Shown here: positions 1 through 5,893 of the stretch, piece by piece
Numbering within the stretch: position 1 is the stretch's first letter
Layout: every line of letters starts with the position of its first letter
Assembly: GCA_964396055.1 (NCBI GenBank)
Contig: CAYNDV010000187.1
Location: forward strand, 1 to 7,948
Direction: 5' to 3'
Origin: CAYJPV01 sp964396055
Lineage (GTDB): Bacteria > Acidobacteriota > Vicinamibacteria > Vicinamibacterales > JAKQTR01
DNA: 7,948 bases
Notes under the pieces: generated by a model
Database searches by the model: none
What the model was told of the DNA's origin: nothing
What the model saw: the letters and a program-made list of their open reading frames with translations, nothing else
Position numbers and translations under genes: made by a program

Positions 1-20
1 GGCCTAACGGCCTAACGGCC
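1..20. repeat. 8-bp tandem repeat (GGCCTAAC unit) at window edge
   Basis: The unit ggcctaac is repeated two and a half times without error from the first base, so the array may continue leftwards outside the window. It differs by one base from the ggccgaac unit found after the ferredoxin gene, and it resembles the degenerate array between leuA and leuB. It lies outside any gene I can support. Confidence 0.75.
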
Positions 21-320
21 GTACATAACAGTAGCCCGTCGCCCGTTCTCCAGAATGTCCGGCCCCCATCGGATATCCCAGAGCCCAGGCGGCGGGCTGC
101 TGTCCTCTTATTTAGCAATCGTGATGCCAGAGAAGCGCTCCTGGTGATCGCCGTGTTTCTGGCCTGAATTCGTTGGCGGCGTGTGCGCTGCCGGAGAGCC
201 GACGGGAATCCCGTTTGCGGGAACCCGTCGCACTGCCGGTACCCCGTCGATTCCGGCCAAGTTGTTTCGTTCCGGAGACTTACGATCACGTCACGAGACG
301 CAGCGACGTGCGTGGCTCTT
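21..320. other. intergenic region downstream of leuB, no supported gene
   Basis: This stretch, together with the repeat at 1-20, lies beyond the 3' end of leuB. Forward-strand open frames that begin near 173-183 run antisense into leuB, give arginine- and proline-rich translations and have no recognisable domain, so I do not call them. No tRNA shape or tRNA-like TPsiC arm is visible. The one clear structure is the hairpin at 200-230. A weak 5-bp hairpin (AGCCC...GGGCT) lies near 82-98. Confidence 0.6.
200..230. other. strong GC-rich hairpin downstream of leuB
   Basis: An outer 7-bp inverted repeat (CGACGGG at 200-206, CCCGTCG at 224-230) encloses an inner 5-bp stem (TCCCG at 209-213, CGGGA at 218-222) with a TTTG loop. 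A 2x1 internal loop separates the two stems. Shorter alternative hairpins can also form within it, such as ACGGG/CCCGT around AAT. It sits about 90 nt past the leuB stop. No U-run follows on either strand, so it does not qualify as a standard intrinsic terminator. It could stabilise the 3' end of the leuAB message or act with Rho. Confidence 0.4.
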
Positions 321-1391
321 CTACGACGCGAGTGCGGCGGACACGAGGGCGGTCATCCCCGAGCACGGCACCGCGTCAGAGGCGCCAGGAGCGACGAGGT
401 CGGCTGTGCGCGCCCCCGACCGCAGGACGGTTTCGACGGCTGTCTCAATCGCCGCGGCTTCGGTCTCCAGGCTGAAGCTGTGCCGCAGGAGCATGGCCAT
501 CGAGAGGATCGCGCCCAGGGGGTTGGCCACGTCCTTCCCCGCCAGGGTGGGCGCTGAGCCGTGGACGGGCTCGTACAACCCTGGCCCCGGACCGAGGCTG
601 GCCGACGGCAGCAGGCCGAGTGACGAGACGACGGCGCCGGCCTCGTCCGAGAGGATGTCGCCGAAGAGGTTCTCGGTCAGGATGACGTCAAACCGGCGGG
701 GATCCAGCGTGAGCGCCATCGCGCACGCATCGACATAGAGGTGGTCGACGGTGATGTCGGGGTACTCGGACGCGACGTCGTTGACCACGCGGCGCCACAA
801 CTGGGACGTTTCGAGCACGTTGGCCTTGTCCACTGACGTCAGGCGCCTGCGCCGCTGGCGGGCGAGATCGAACGCGACGCGCGCGACACGCTCCACCTCG
901 GGCCTGGTGTAAGGCAGGGTGTTGACCGCCGTCGTGGCCTGAGCATCGATGGCGCGCGGCTCCCCGAAGTAGAGCCCGCCGAGCAATTCGCGCACGACCA
1001 GCAGGTCGGTGCCGCGCACGCGCTCGGGCTTGAGCGGGCCCGCGTCCTCCAACCCGGGCCAGAGGCGCGCCGGTCGCAGGTTCGCGAACACGCCCAGCGA
1101 CTGGCGCAGGGACAGGAGCGCGGTCTCGGGTTTCAGGTGGCGCGGGGCGGCGTCGTACGCCGGGTCGCCGACGGCGCCCAGGAAGACGGCGCGGGCCTCC
1201 CGGCACGCCTCCAGCGTGGCGTCCGGCAGCGGGACGCCGACACTCCGCGTGGCGGCCCCGCCAATCGCGCACGTCTGGACTTCGAACCGGTGTCCGAACC
1301 GACGGCCGACGGCCGCCAGCACCGTCAGCGCACCATCGACGACTTCCGGACCAATCCCGTCACCGGGCAGCACGACGATACGATCAGACAT
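321..1391 (-). CDS. leuB: 3-isopropylmalate dehydrogenase
   Basis: Cytoplasmic NAD-dependent oxidative decarboxylase, the third step of leucine synthesis: 3-isopropylmalate to 2-oxoisocaproate plus CO2. The 356-residue length is typical of LeuB. The N-terminal GDGIGPEVV motif is at residues 10-18. The substrate and metal residues known from Thermus LeuB all have counterparts: R96, R106, R134, Y141, K189 (DKANVLE), D221 (YVDACAM), D245 and D249 (ENLFGDILSDE). The cofactor loop GLYEPVHGSAP starts at 271, followed by N290. The ATG is the first possible start because an in-frame TGA lies 9 nt upstream. No strong Shine-Dalgarno is visible. The gene follows leuA by 95 nt in the same direction and is probably co-transcribed with it. 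Tartrate or isocitrate dehydrogenase relatives are less likely, given the LeuB-type ELLGGLYFG segment and the pathway neighbours. Confidence 0.97.
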   Translation of the reverse strand: MSDRIVVLPGDGIGPEVVDGALTVLAAVGRRFGHRFEVQTCAIGGAATRSVGVPLPDATLEACREARAVFLGAVGDPAYDAAPRHLKPETALLSLRQSLGVFANLRPARLWPGLEDAGPLKPERVRGTDLLVVRELLGGLYFGEPRAIDAQATTAVNTLPYTRPEVERVARVAFDLARQRRRRLTSVDKANVLETSQLWRRVVNDVASEYPDITVDHLYVDACAMALTLDPRRFDVILTENLFGDILSDEAGAVVSSLGLLPSASLGPGPGLYEPVHGSAPTLAGKDVANPLGAILSMAMLLRHSFSLETEAAAIETAVETVLRSGARTADLVAPGASDAVPCSGMTALVSAALAS

Positions 1392-1410
1392 CGATGCTCA
1401 TGATAACGTC

Positions 1411-1482
1411 GTTGGGCCGTTGGGCTGTTCGGCTGTTGCGCCGATGGCCGAGCGGCCGATAGCCGAATGGCCGTCGAAGGCC
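1411..1482. repeat. degenerate 8-bp tandem repeat between leuA and leuB
   Basis: About nine consecutive units of 7-8 bp fill most of the leuA-leuB spacer. On the plus strand they read gttgggcc, gttgggct, gttcggct, gttgcgcc, then gatggcc, gagcggcc, gatagcc and gaatggcc, ending gtcgaaggcc. On the minus strand the core is GGCCCAAC or a variant, one or two changes from the perfect GGCCGAAC array at 6286-6312. The array ends 4 nt short of the leuA stop codon. It may form GC-rich folds in the leuA-leuB mRNA, but no specific function can be read from it. Confidence 0.65.
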
Positions 1483-1486
1483 CGCC

Positions 1487-2761
1487 CTAAACCCCATGCC
1501 CGTAGCCCGCCTCGGCCGGCGCGATGCCGGGCTCGACCGCCGGGTGCGGCACGGCGATGGGCACGGCGGCCACGAAGGCCGACTGGGGCCCGCCGGCCGC
1601 GGCGCCGCTCTGGACGTCGAGGACGATCGCCTGCAGCTGCTCGTCGGTGACCGTCTTGTGCGCGTCGGCAAGGGCCACCATCTGGCGGTAGACCCGGTCC
1701 ACTTCGAAGCGCGAGAGCGCGAAGCCCATTCCCTCGCAGCGCTTCTGCACGGCGTGGCGGCCCGAGTGCTTCCCGAGGACCAGCGTGCTGGCGGGCACGC
1801 CCACGTCTTCCGGCCGCATGATCTCGTAGGTACGGCGGTCCTTCAGCATGCCGTCCTGGTGGATGCCGGCCTCGTGCGCGAAGGCGTTGCGCCCGACGAT
1901 GGCCTTGTTCGACTGGACGGCCTGGCCGGTGACCTCGGTGAGCAGCTGGCTCGAGGCGTACAGTTCCGGCGTCACGATGCGGGTCACGTACGGGAACCGG
2001 TCCGGCCGCACCCGCATCGCCATCACCACTTCTTCCAGCGACGCATTGCCGGCCCGTTCGCCGATCCCGTTGATCGTGCACTCCACCTGCCGGACGCCCG
2101 CCAGCACGGCGGCCAGGGAGTTGGCGACGGCCAGGCCGAGATCGTTGTGGCAATGGGTGCTGAAGACCGCCCGCGACGCGTTCGGCACGCGCGACAGCAC
2201 CGTGGTGAAGAATTCCGCGATCTCGTCGGGCGTGGAGTAGCCCACCGTGTCGGGCAGGTTGATCGTGGTGGCGCCGGCGTCGATGGTGGCCTCGACCACG
2301 CGGCAGAGGAAGTCCATGTCGCTGCGGGTGGCGTCCTCGGCCGAGAACTGCACGTCGTCGGTATGGCGCCGCGCCTGCTTCACGGCCGACACGGCGGCCT
2401 CGAGGCAGGCCTCGCGCGTCATGTTGAGCTTGCGGGACAGGTGCAGGTCGGACGTGGCGATGAAGGTGTGGATGCGGGACCGGGCGGCGCCACGCAGGGC
2501 GCCCGCGGCGCGCTCGATGTCGCCGGCGTGGGCCCGCGCCAGGCCCGCGATGATCGGGCGCCGGACGGCGGCCGCCACGGCCTTGACGGCCTCGGCGTCG
2601 GCCTCGGACGCGATCGGGAAGCCGGCCTCGATGAGGTCCACGCCGAGGCGGTCGAGCTGGCGCGCCAGGCGCACCTTCTCGTGAATCCGCATGGAGTAGC
2701 CGGGCGCCTGCTCGCCGTCGCGCAGCGTGGTGTCGAAGATCGTCAGCCGATCGCCAGCCAT
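1487..2761 (-). CDS. leuA: 2-isopropylmalate synthase, short form lacking the regulatory domain
   Basis: First committed step of leucine synthesis: acetyl-CoA plus 2-ketoisovalerate gives 2-isopropylmalate, in the cytoplasm. The TIM-barrel catalytic domain is intact. FDTTLRDGEQ begins at residue 9, with D15 the expected metal ligand. H203 and H205 (HCHNDLG) and N239 (GERAGNA) complete the divalent-metal site. The subdomain signature NAFAHEAGIHQDG is at 292-304 and LGKHSGR at 329-335. These match LeuA better than homocitrate synthase (NifV) or citramalate synthase. The protein has 424 residues against about 510-525 for full-length LeuA. After the helical linker (to about 380), only some 20 residues resembling the first strand of the allosteric domain remain (DVQSG at 382-386), followed by an Ala/Pro/Gly-rich tail. 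Leucine feedback inhibition may therefore be lost. The start is fixed by a strong AAGGAGG six bases upstream. Confidence 0.94.
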   Translation of the reverse strand: MAGDRLTIFDTTLRDGEQAPGYSMRIHEKVRLARQLDRLGVDLIEAGFPIASEADAEAVKAVAAAVRRPIIAGLARAHAGDIERAAGALRGAARSRIHTFIATSDLHLSRKLNMTREACLEAAVSAVKQARRHTDDVQFSAEDATRSDMDFLCRVVEATIDAGATTINLPDTVGYSTPDEIAEFFTTVLSRVPNASRAVFSTHCHNDLGLAVANSLAAVLAGVRQVECTINGIGERAGNASLEEVVMAMRVRPDRFPYVTRIVTPELYASSQLLTEVTGQAVQSNKAIVGRNAFAHEAGIHQDGMLKDRRTYEIMRPEDVGVPASTLVLGKHSGRHAVQKRCEGMGFALSRFEVDRVYRQMVALADAHKTVTDEQLQAIVLDVQSGAAAGGPQSAFVAAVPIAVPHPAVEPGIAPAEAGYGHGV

Positions 2762-2767
2762 GGAAGG

Positions 2768-2774
2768 CCTCCTT
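2768..2774 (-). promoter_or_regulatory. leuA ribosome binding site
   Basis: AAGGAGG on the minus strand, six bases before the leuA ATG. It is a near-perfect Shine-Dalgarno and decides the start in favour of MAGDRLTIFD. It argues against an out-of-frame ATG 25 nt further upstream. It is the only strong Shine-Dalgarno seen among the genes whose upstream regions I checked in this window. Confidence 0.85.
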
Positions 2775-2815
2775 CGCAGGCCCCATTGTCGACTGGCGCC
2801 GGAGTGGTCACCAAG

Positions 2816-2843
2816 TTTATAATTCTTACGTTTTCATCAGCAA
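2816..2843 (-). promoter_or_regulatory. candidate leuA promoter
   Basis: Read on the minus strand, a TATAAA -10 (2816-2821) lies 16 bp from a weak TTGCTG -35 (2838-2843). The stretch is strikingly AT-rich against a roughly 70 percent GC background. Transcription would start near 2809 and give a leader of about 45-50 nt. No T-box, leader peptide or leucine-codon run is visible in that leader. The intervening AT-rich segment (2824-2837) is a reasonable place for LysR-family binding, though I see no convincing dyad. Confidence 0.5.
2818..2823 (+). promoter_or_regulatory. candidate lysR -10 element overlapping the leuA -10
   Basis: A perfect TATAAT on the plus strand sits 25 nt before the lysR ATG, giving a short leader of roughly 19 nt. 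No good -35 hexamer is found 16-18 bp upstream, as expected for an activator-dependent or weak autoregulated promoter. It shares four bases with the leuA -10 on the other strand. Confidence 0.45.
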
Positions 2844-2848
2844 GGCTT

Positions 2849-3736
2849 ATGGATATCCACGAACTCCAGGTGTTCCTCACGGTGGCGGCCGAACGCAGCT
2901 TCTCGAAGGCCGCCGGCAAGCTGCACCGCACCCAGTCCGCCGTCAGCCAGGCCCTCCGGCGCCTCGAGGACGACCTGGGCGAGCGCCTCATCGACCGGTC
3001 CACCAAGGACGGCCGCCTCACCGAGGCCGGTCGCGTGCTGCGCGACTACGCCGAACGCCTGATGCGCCTCGCCGACGAGGCCGAGACCGCCGTCCGCGAC
3101 CTGCGCGACCTGCGCCGCGGCCGCATCCTCATCGGCGCCAACGAAGGCGCCGTGCATGGCCTGCTGCCCCTCATCACGCGGTTCCGCGAGCGGTTTCCCG
3201 GCATCCACGTCGACGTCCGGCGCGTCCAGGCCCGCCACATCGGCACGGAGGTCGTGCAGGGCAGCCTCGACCTGGGCCTGGTCACCTTCCCGCCCACTGA
3301 GGCGGGGCTGGTGTCGCTCGTCATCGACGTCGACGACCTCGTGCTTCTCGTCCCGCCCGGCCACGCCCTCGCCCGCCGCCGCGTGGTCCACATGGACGAA
3401 GTGGGCCGCCAGCCCATCGTCGCGCACAACGATCCGTCGCCGGCCCGCGAGCGCGTCCTGCGCCTGTTCGAACAGCGCCGCGAGGCGCTCAATATCGTGG
3501 TGTCGCTGCCCAGCCTGGATGCCATCAAGCGGGCCGTGGAGATGGGGTTGGGGGTGGCCATCCTGCCCCGCCGCCTGGCCTTCACCGAGATTGCGCGGCG
3601 GGAACTGATCGCGATCCGGATCCCGGAACTGCACATGCGGCGCCAGTTGCGGCTGGTGCACCGCCACGCCACCGCCCACTCCCACGCCGCCCGCGAGTTC
3701 ATCGCCGTGGCCCACGAATTCGCCCTCGGGCACTGA
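2849..3736 (+). CDS. LysR-type transcriptional regulator
   Basis: A 295-residue DNA-binding regulator of standard LysR length. The winged helix-turn-helix spans about residues 1-62: MDIHELQVFLTVAAERSFSK, then AAGKLHRTQSAVSQALRRLE, then LIDRSTKDGRLTEAG. A linker helix runs to about 90. The effector-binding domain starts at GRILIGANEG (91-100) and runs to the C-terminus; its second half includes PSLDAIKRAVEMGLGVAILP (221-240), a conserved feature of the family. The start is chosen because MDIHELQVFL matches the family N-terminus. The frame stays open upstream, but only as antisense to leuA. An AAGG three bases upstream is a poor ribosome site. The gene is divergent from leuA, so regulating leuA (and itself) is the natural guess, with a leucine-pathway intermediate as possible co-inducer. 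Target and ligand are not visible in the sequence, so I give no symbol. Confidence 0.93.
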   Translation: MDIHELQVFLTVAAERSFSKAAGKLHRTQSAVSQALRRLEDDLGERLIDRSTKDGRLTEAGRVLRDYAERLMRLADEAETAVRDLRDLRRGRILIGANEGAVHGLLPLITRFRERFPGIHVDVRRVQARHIGTEVVQGSLDLGLVTFPPTEAGLVSLVIDVDDLVLLVPPGHALARRRVVHMDEVGRQPIVAHNDPSPARERVLRLFEQRREALNIVVSLPSLDAIKRAVEMGLGVAILPRRLAFTEIARRELIAIRIPELHMRRQLRLVHRHATAHSHAAREFIAVAHEFALGH

Positions 3737-3748
3737 CGCGATCGGGCT

Positions 3749-3848
3749 NNNNNNNNNNNNNNNNNNNNNNNNNNNNNNNNNNNNNNNNNNNNNNNNNNNN
3801 NNNNNNNNNNNNNNNNNNNNNNNNNNNNNNNNNNNNNNNNNNNNNNNN
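3749..3848. other. assembly gap (100 N)
   Basis: Exactly 100 ambiguous bases, the conventional placeholder for a scaffold join of unknown length. It hides the leuD stop codon and the intergenic region between the convergent leuD and lysR genes. Any stated distance across it is not real. Open frames that read through it are artefacts. Confidence 0.99.
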
Positions 3849-4447
3849 CCGACCCGCCCCGCCACCGCCCTCACCGCGTCGAAATCCGCGGTCAGCAGCG
3901 CCGTGGCGTCCCAGGTGCCCGCCAGGAACGCCTCGCGCGCCGCTGCGGGCATCGTCACCGGCCACCGGCCCCCGCCGGCCGTGACGGTCATGTGCACCAG
4001 GTCCACCGACACGGCCAGGCCGGGATCCTGCCCGAGCACCTCCATCAGCGCCCCCACGTCGCCGCGCGACGCCGCCACGCACGGCAACCCCAGCGCGGTG
4101 GCGTTGCTGAAGAAGATCTCGGCGAACGACTCTCCCACGATCGCCCGGATCCCCCAGCGCGCGATCGCCTGGGGCGCGTGCTCCCGCGACGACCCGCACC
4201 CGAAGTTCCGGTTCACCACCAGCACCGTGGCCCCGGCCGCGCCCGGCGCGTCCAGGGGGTGCCCGGCGCCGCCGGTCCGCGCCGCCGCGCGATCATCCTC
4301 GAACAGGTGCGCCTCGAGACCGTCGAAGCTCACGGCCCGGAGGAACCGCGCCGGCATGATCCGGTCGGTGTCCACATCGTCGCCCCGCAGCACGAGCGCG
4401 CGGCCCGTCACCGCCACCACCCGCGAGTCCGCCGTTCCGGTGCTCAT
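3849..4447 (-). CDS. leuD: 3-isopropylmalate dehydratase small subunit (3' end in gap)
   Basis: Small 'swivel' subunit of isopropylmalate isomerase. It pairs with LeuC to convert 2-isopropylmalate to 3-isopropylmalate. 199 residues are visible. E. coli LeuD has 201, so probably only a handful of codons plus the stop are lost in the N run. Conserved segments are GDDVDTDRIMPARFL (22-36) and NRNFGCGSSREHAPQAI (79-95), the latter with the cysteine and the SSREH substrate loop. GESFAEIFFSNA (105-116) follows. The ATG overlaps the leuC stop in the sequence ATGA, a classic sign of translational coupling that keeps the subunits in equal amounts. No separate ribosome site or promoter is expected. The short region after residue 170 (REAFLAGTWDATALL) also fits the LeuD C-terminus. 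Confidence 0.95.
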
Positions 4448-5859
4448 CGTCCGTCCTCCGCCAGCAGGTGCCGCACGTCGGTCACCTCGCCCGCCACGGC
4501 GGCCGCCGCCACCATCGCGGGGCTCATCAGCAGGGTCCGTCCCGTGGGACTGCCCTGCCGACCCTTGAAGTTGCGATTCGACGATGACGCGCAGGTCTCC
4601 TCGCCGTGGAGGCGATCGGGATTCATGGCCAGACACATCGAGCAGCCGGCGTCGCGCCAGTCGAACCCGGCCTCCCGGAACACCTCGTGCAGCCCTTCGG
4701 CCTCGGCCGCCTGGCGCACCCGCTGCGACCCGGGCACGACCAGCGCCCGCACGTGGCCCGCCACGCGGCGCCCGCGCACCACGCGCGCGGCCTCACGCAG
4801 GTCCGAGAGCCGGCCGTTGGTGCACGACCCGATGAAGGCCACGTCCACCCGCGTGCCGGCCATGGGCGCGCCGGGCCGCAAGCCCATGTAGGCTAGCGCC
4901 TCGTCGAGGCCCGGCCGGGCGTCGGCGGGCACGTCGGCGGGCGCCGGGATCCGCCCGTCCACCGGCGCCGACTGGCCGGGGTTCGTGCCGAAGGTCACCA
5001 TCGGGCGGATCGACGCCCCGTCCAGGTGAACCCGGTCGTCATAGCGGGCATCGGGGCCCGACGCCAGCGACGCCCACCGCGCGCAGGCGCCGTCGAACGC
5101 CTCCCCCGCCGGCGCGAACCGCCGGCCGCGCAGGTACTCGAACGTGGTGCGATCCGGGTTGACGTATCCCACCCGCGCGCCGCCCTCGATCGACATGTTG
5201 CACAACGTCATGCGCTCGTCCATCGTCATTGCGTCGATGGCCGGGCCGCCGTACTCGTAGGCGAAGCCCACGCCGCCGTTGACGCCGAGGTCGTGGATGA
5301 TGCGCAGCACCACGTCCTTGGCGTAGACCCCGCGCCCGAGCGCGCCGGTCACATCGATGCGCCGGACCTTCAGCGGGTCCATGGCCAGGCACTGGGACGC
5401 CAGCACGTCACGCACCTGCGACGTGCCGATGCCGAAGGCCACGGCCCCGAAGGCGCCGTGCGTGGACGTGTGGCTGTCGCCGCACGCGATCGTCATCCCG
5501 GGCCGGGTCAGCCCGAGTTCGGGCCCGATCACGTGGACGATGCCCTGGTCGGCGCTGCCGAGGCCGAAGAGCGGGATGCCGGCCTCACGGCAGTTGCGCT
5601 CGAGGGCCGCCAGCATCTGCTCGGCCATGTCGTCGGCGAACGGCCGCGGCTGGCCGTCGGTGGGCACGATGTGATCCACGGTGGCGAAGGTGCGATCCGG
5701 GAACGCCACCGGGCGCCCGCGCAGGCGGAGCATGTCGAAGGCCTGCGGGCTGGTCACCTCGTGCACCAGGTGCAGGCCGATGAACAATTGCGTCTGCCCG
5801 GTGGGCAGCGTGCGGACCGTATGCAGGTCCCAGACCTTCTTCAGCAACGTGTCGCTCAT
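4444..5859 (-). CDS. leuC: 3-isopropylmalate dehydratase large subunit
   Basis: Aconitase-family large subunit, 471 residues, normal for LeuC (466 in E. coli). It carries the [4Fe-4S] cluster used as Lewis acid in the isomerisation. Cluster ligands are C346 (GSCTNGR), C406 and C409 (GCSMC). Other family landmarks are LVHEVTSPQAF (31-41), ATVDHIVPTDGQ (59-70), GDSHTSTHGAFGAVAFGIGT (127-146), NMSIEGGARVG (221-231) and NRNFKGRQG (428-436). The frame is open to 5964, but the extra 35 residues are unlike LeuC and run antisense into the ferredoxin gene. MSDTLLKKVWDLHTV is the family start. There is no Shine-Dalgarno before this ATG, and a TATCCT sequence lies ten bases upstream, so the transcript may be nearly leaderless. 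leuD overlaps by 4 nt downstream. Confidence 0.97.
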   Translation of the reverse strand: MSDTLLKKVWDLHTVRTLPTGQTQLFIGLHLVHEVTSPQAFDMLRLRGRPVAFPDRTFATVDHIVPTDGQPRPFADDMAEQMLAALERNCREAGIPLFGLGSADQGIVHVIGPELGLTRPGMTIACGDSHTSTHGAFGAVAFGIGTSQVRDVLASQCLAMDPLKVRRIDVTGALGRGVYAKDVVLRIIHDLGVNGGVGFAYEYGGPAIDAMTMDERMTLCNMSIEGGARVGYVNPDRTTFEYLRGRRFAPAGEAFDGACARWASLASGPDARYDDRVHLDGASIRPMVTFGTNPGQSAPVDGRIPAPADVPADARPGLDEALAYMGLRPGAPMAGTRVDVAFIGSCTNGRLSDLREAARVVRGRRVAGHVRALVVPGSQRVRQAAEAEGLHEVFREAGFDWRDAGCSMCLAMNPDRLHGEETCASSSNRNFKGRQGSPTGRTLLMSPAMVAAAAVAGEVTDVRHLLAEDGR

Positions 5860-5869
5860 GGGAAGATTC

Positions 5870-5875
5870 AGGATA
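5870..5875 (-). promoter_or_regulatory. candidate leuC -10 element
   Basis: TATCCT on the minus strand, ten bases before the leuC ATG, within the 34-nt space shared with the divergent ferredoxin gene. No recognisable -35 is present; it would overlap the ferredoxin start codon. If used, the leader would be only a few bases long, which fits the missing Shine-Dalgarno. This is a weak call made from spacing and sequence alone. Confidence 0.3.
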
Positions 5876-5881
5876 CACCAG

Positions 5882-5887
5882 TAGAAT
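5882..5887 (+). promoter_or_regulatory. candidate ferredoxin -10 element (leaderless)
   Basis: TAGAAT, five of six bases of the consensus, ends six bases before the ferredoxin ATG. Initiation 6-8 bases downstream of a -10 would fall on or next to the start codon, the usual geometry of leaderless genes. No Shine-Dalgarno and no clear -35 are visible. The TAG within it is also an in-frame stop that fixes the ATG at 5894 as the earliest start. Confidence 0.4.
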
Positions 5888-5893
5888 GGCCCC

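Noticed and set aside
173..738. Three overlapping forward frames near the left end
   Set aside because: They overlap each other and the leuB coding region in antisense, have arginine-rich or low-complexity translations and lack ribosome sites.
1411..1482. CRISPR array
   Set aside because: Units are 7-8 bp directly adjoining one another without spacers, so this is a simple tandem repeat.
2762..2810. Leucine attenuator or T-box in the leuA leader
   Set aside because: The leader is short. Its only ATG-started frame (at 2786) has no leucine codons near its start, and no terminator-antiterminator pair is visible.
1496..2848. Long forward open frame antisense to leuA, continuous with lysR
   Set aside because: High GC content leaves antisense frames free of stops. 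The translation is Gly/Arg/Val/His-rich with no domain, while the minus strand gives an unmistakable LeuA. Only the part from 2849 is a real gene.
2850..2859. Perfect palindrome TGGATATCCA at the lysR start codon as an operator
   Set aside because: It is only 10 bp and is explained by the codons for Met-Asp-Ile-His. It lacks the wider T-N11-A dyad usual for LysR sites.
2837..4636. Minus-strand frame that appears to fuse leuD to a lysR antisense protein through the N run
   Set aside because: It depends on reading through 100 ambiguous bases. Its left half is the complement of a clear LysR gene, and the upstream extension beyond 4447 is antisense-frame sequence of leuC.
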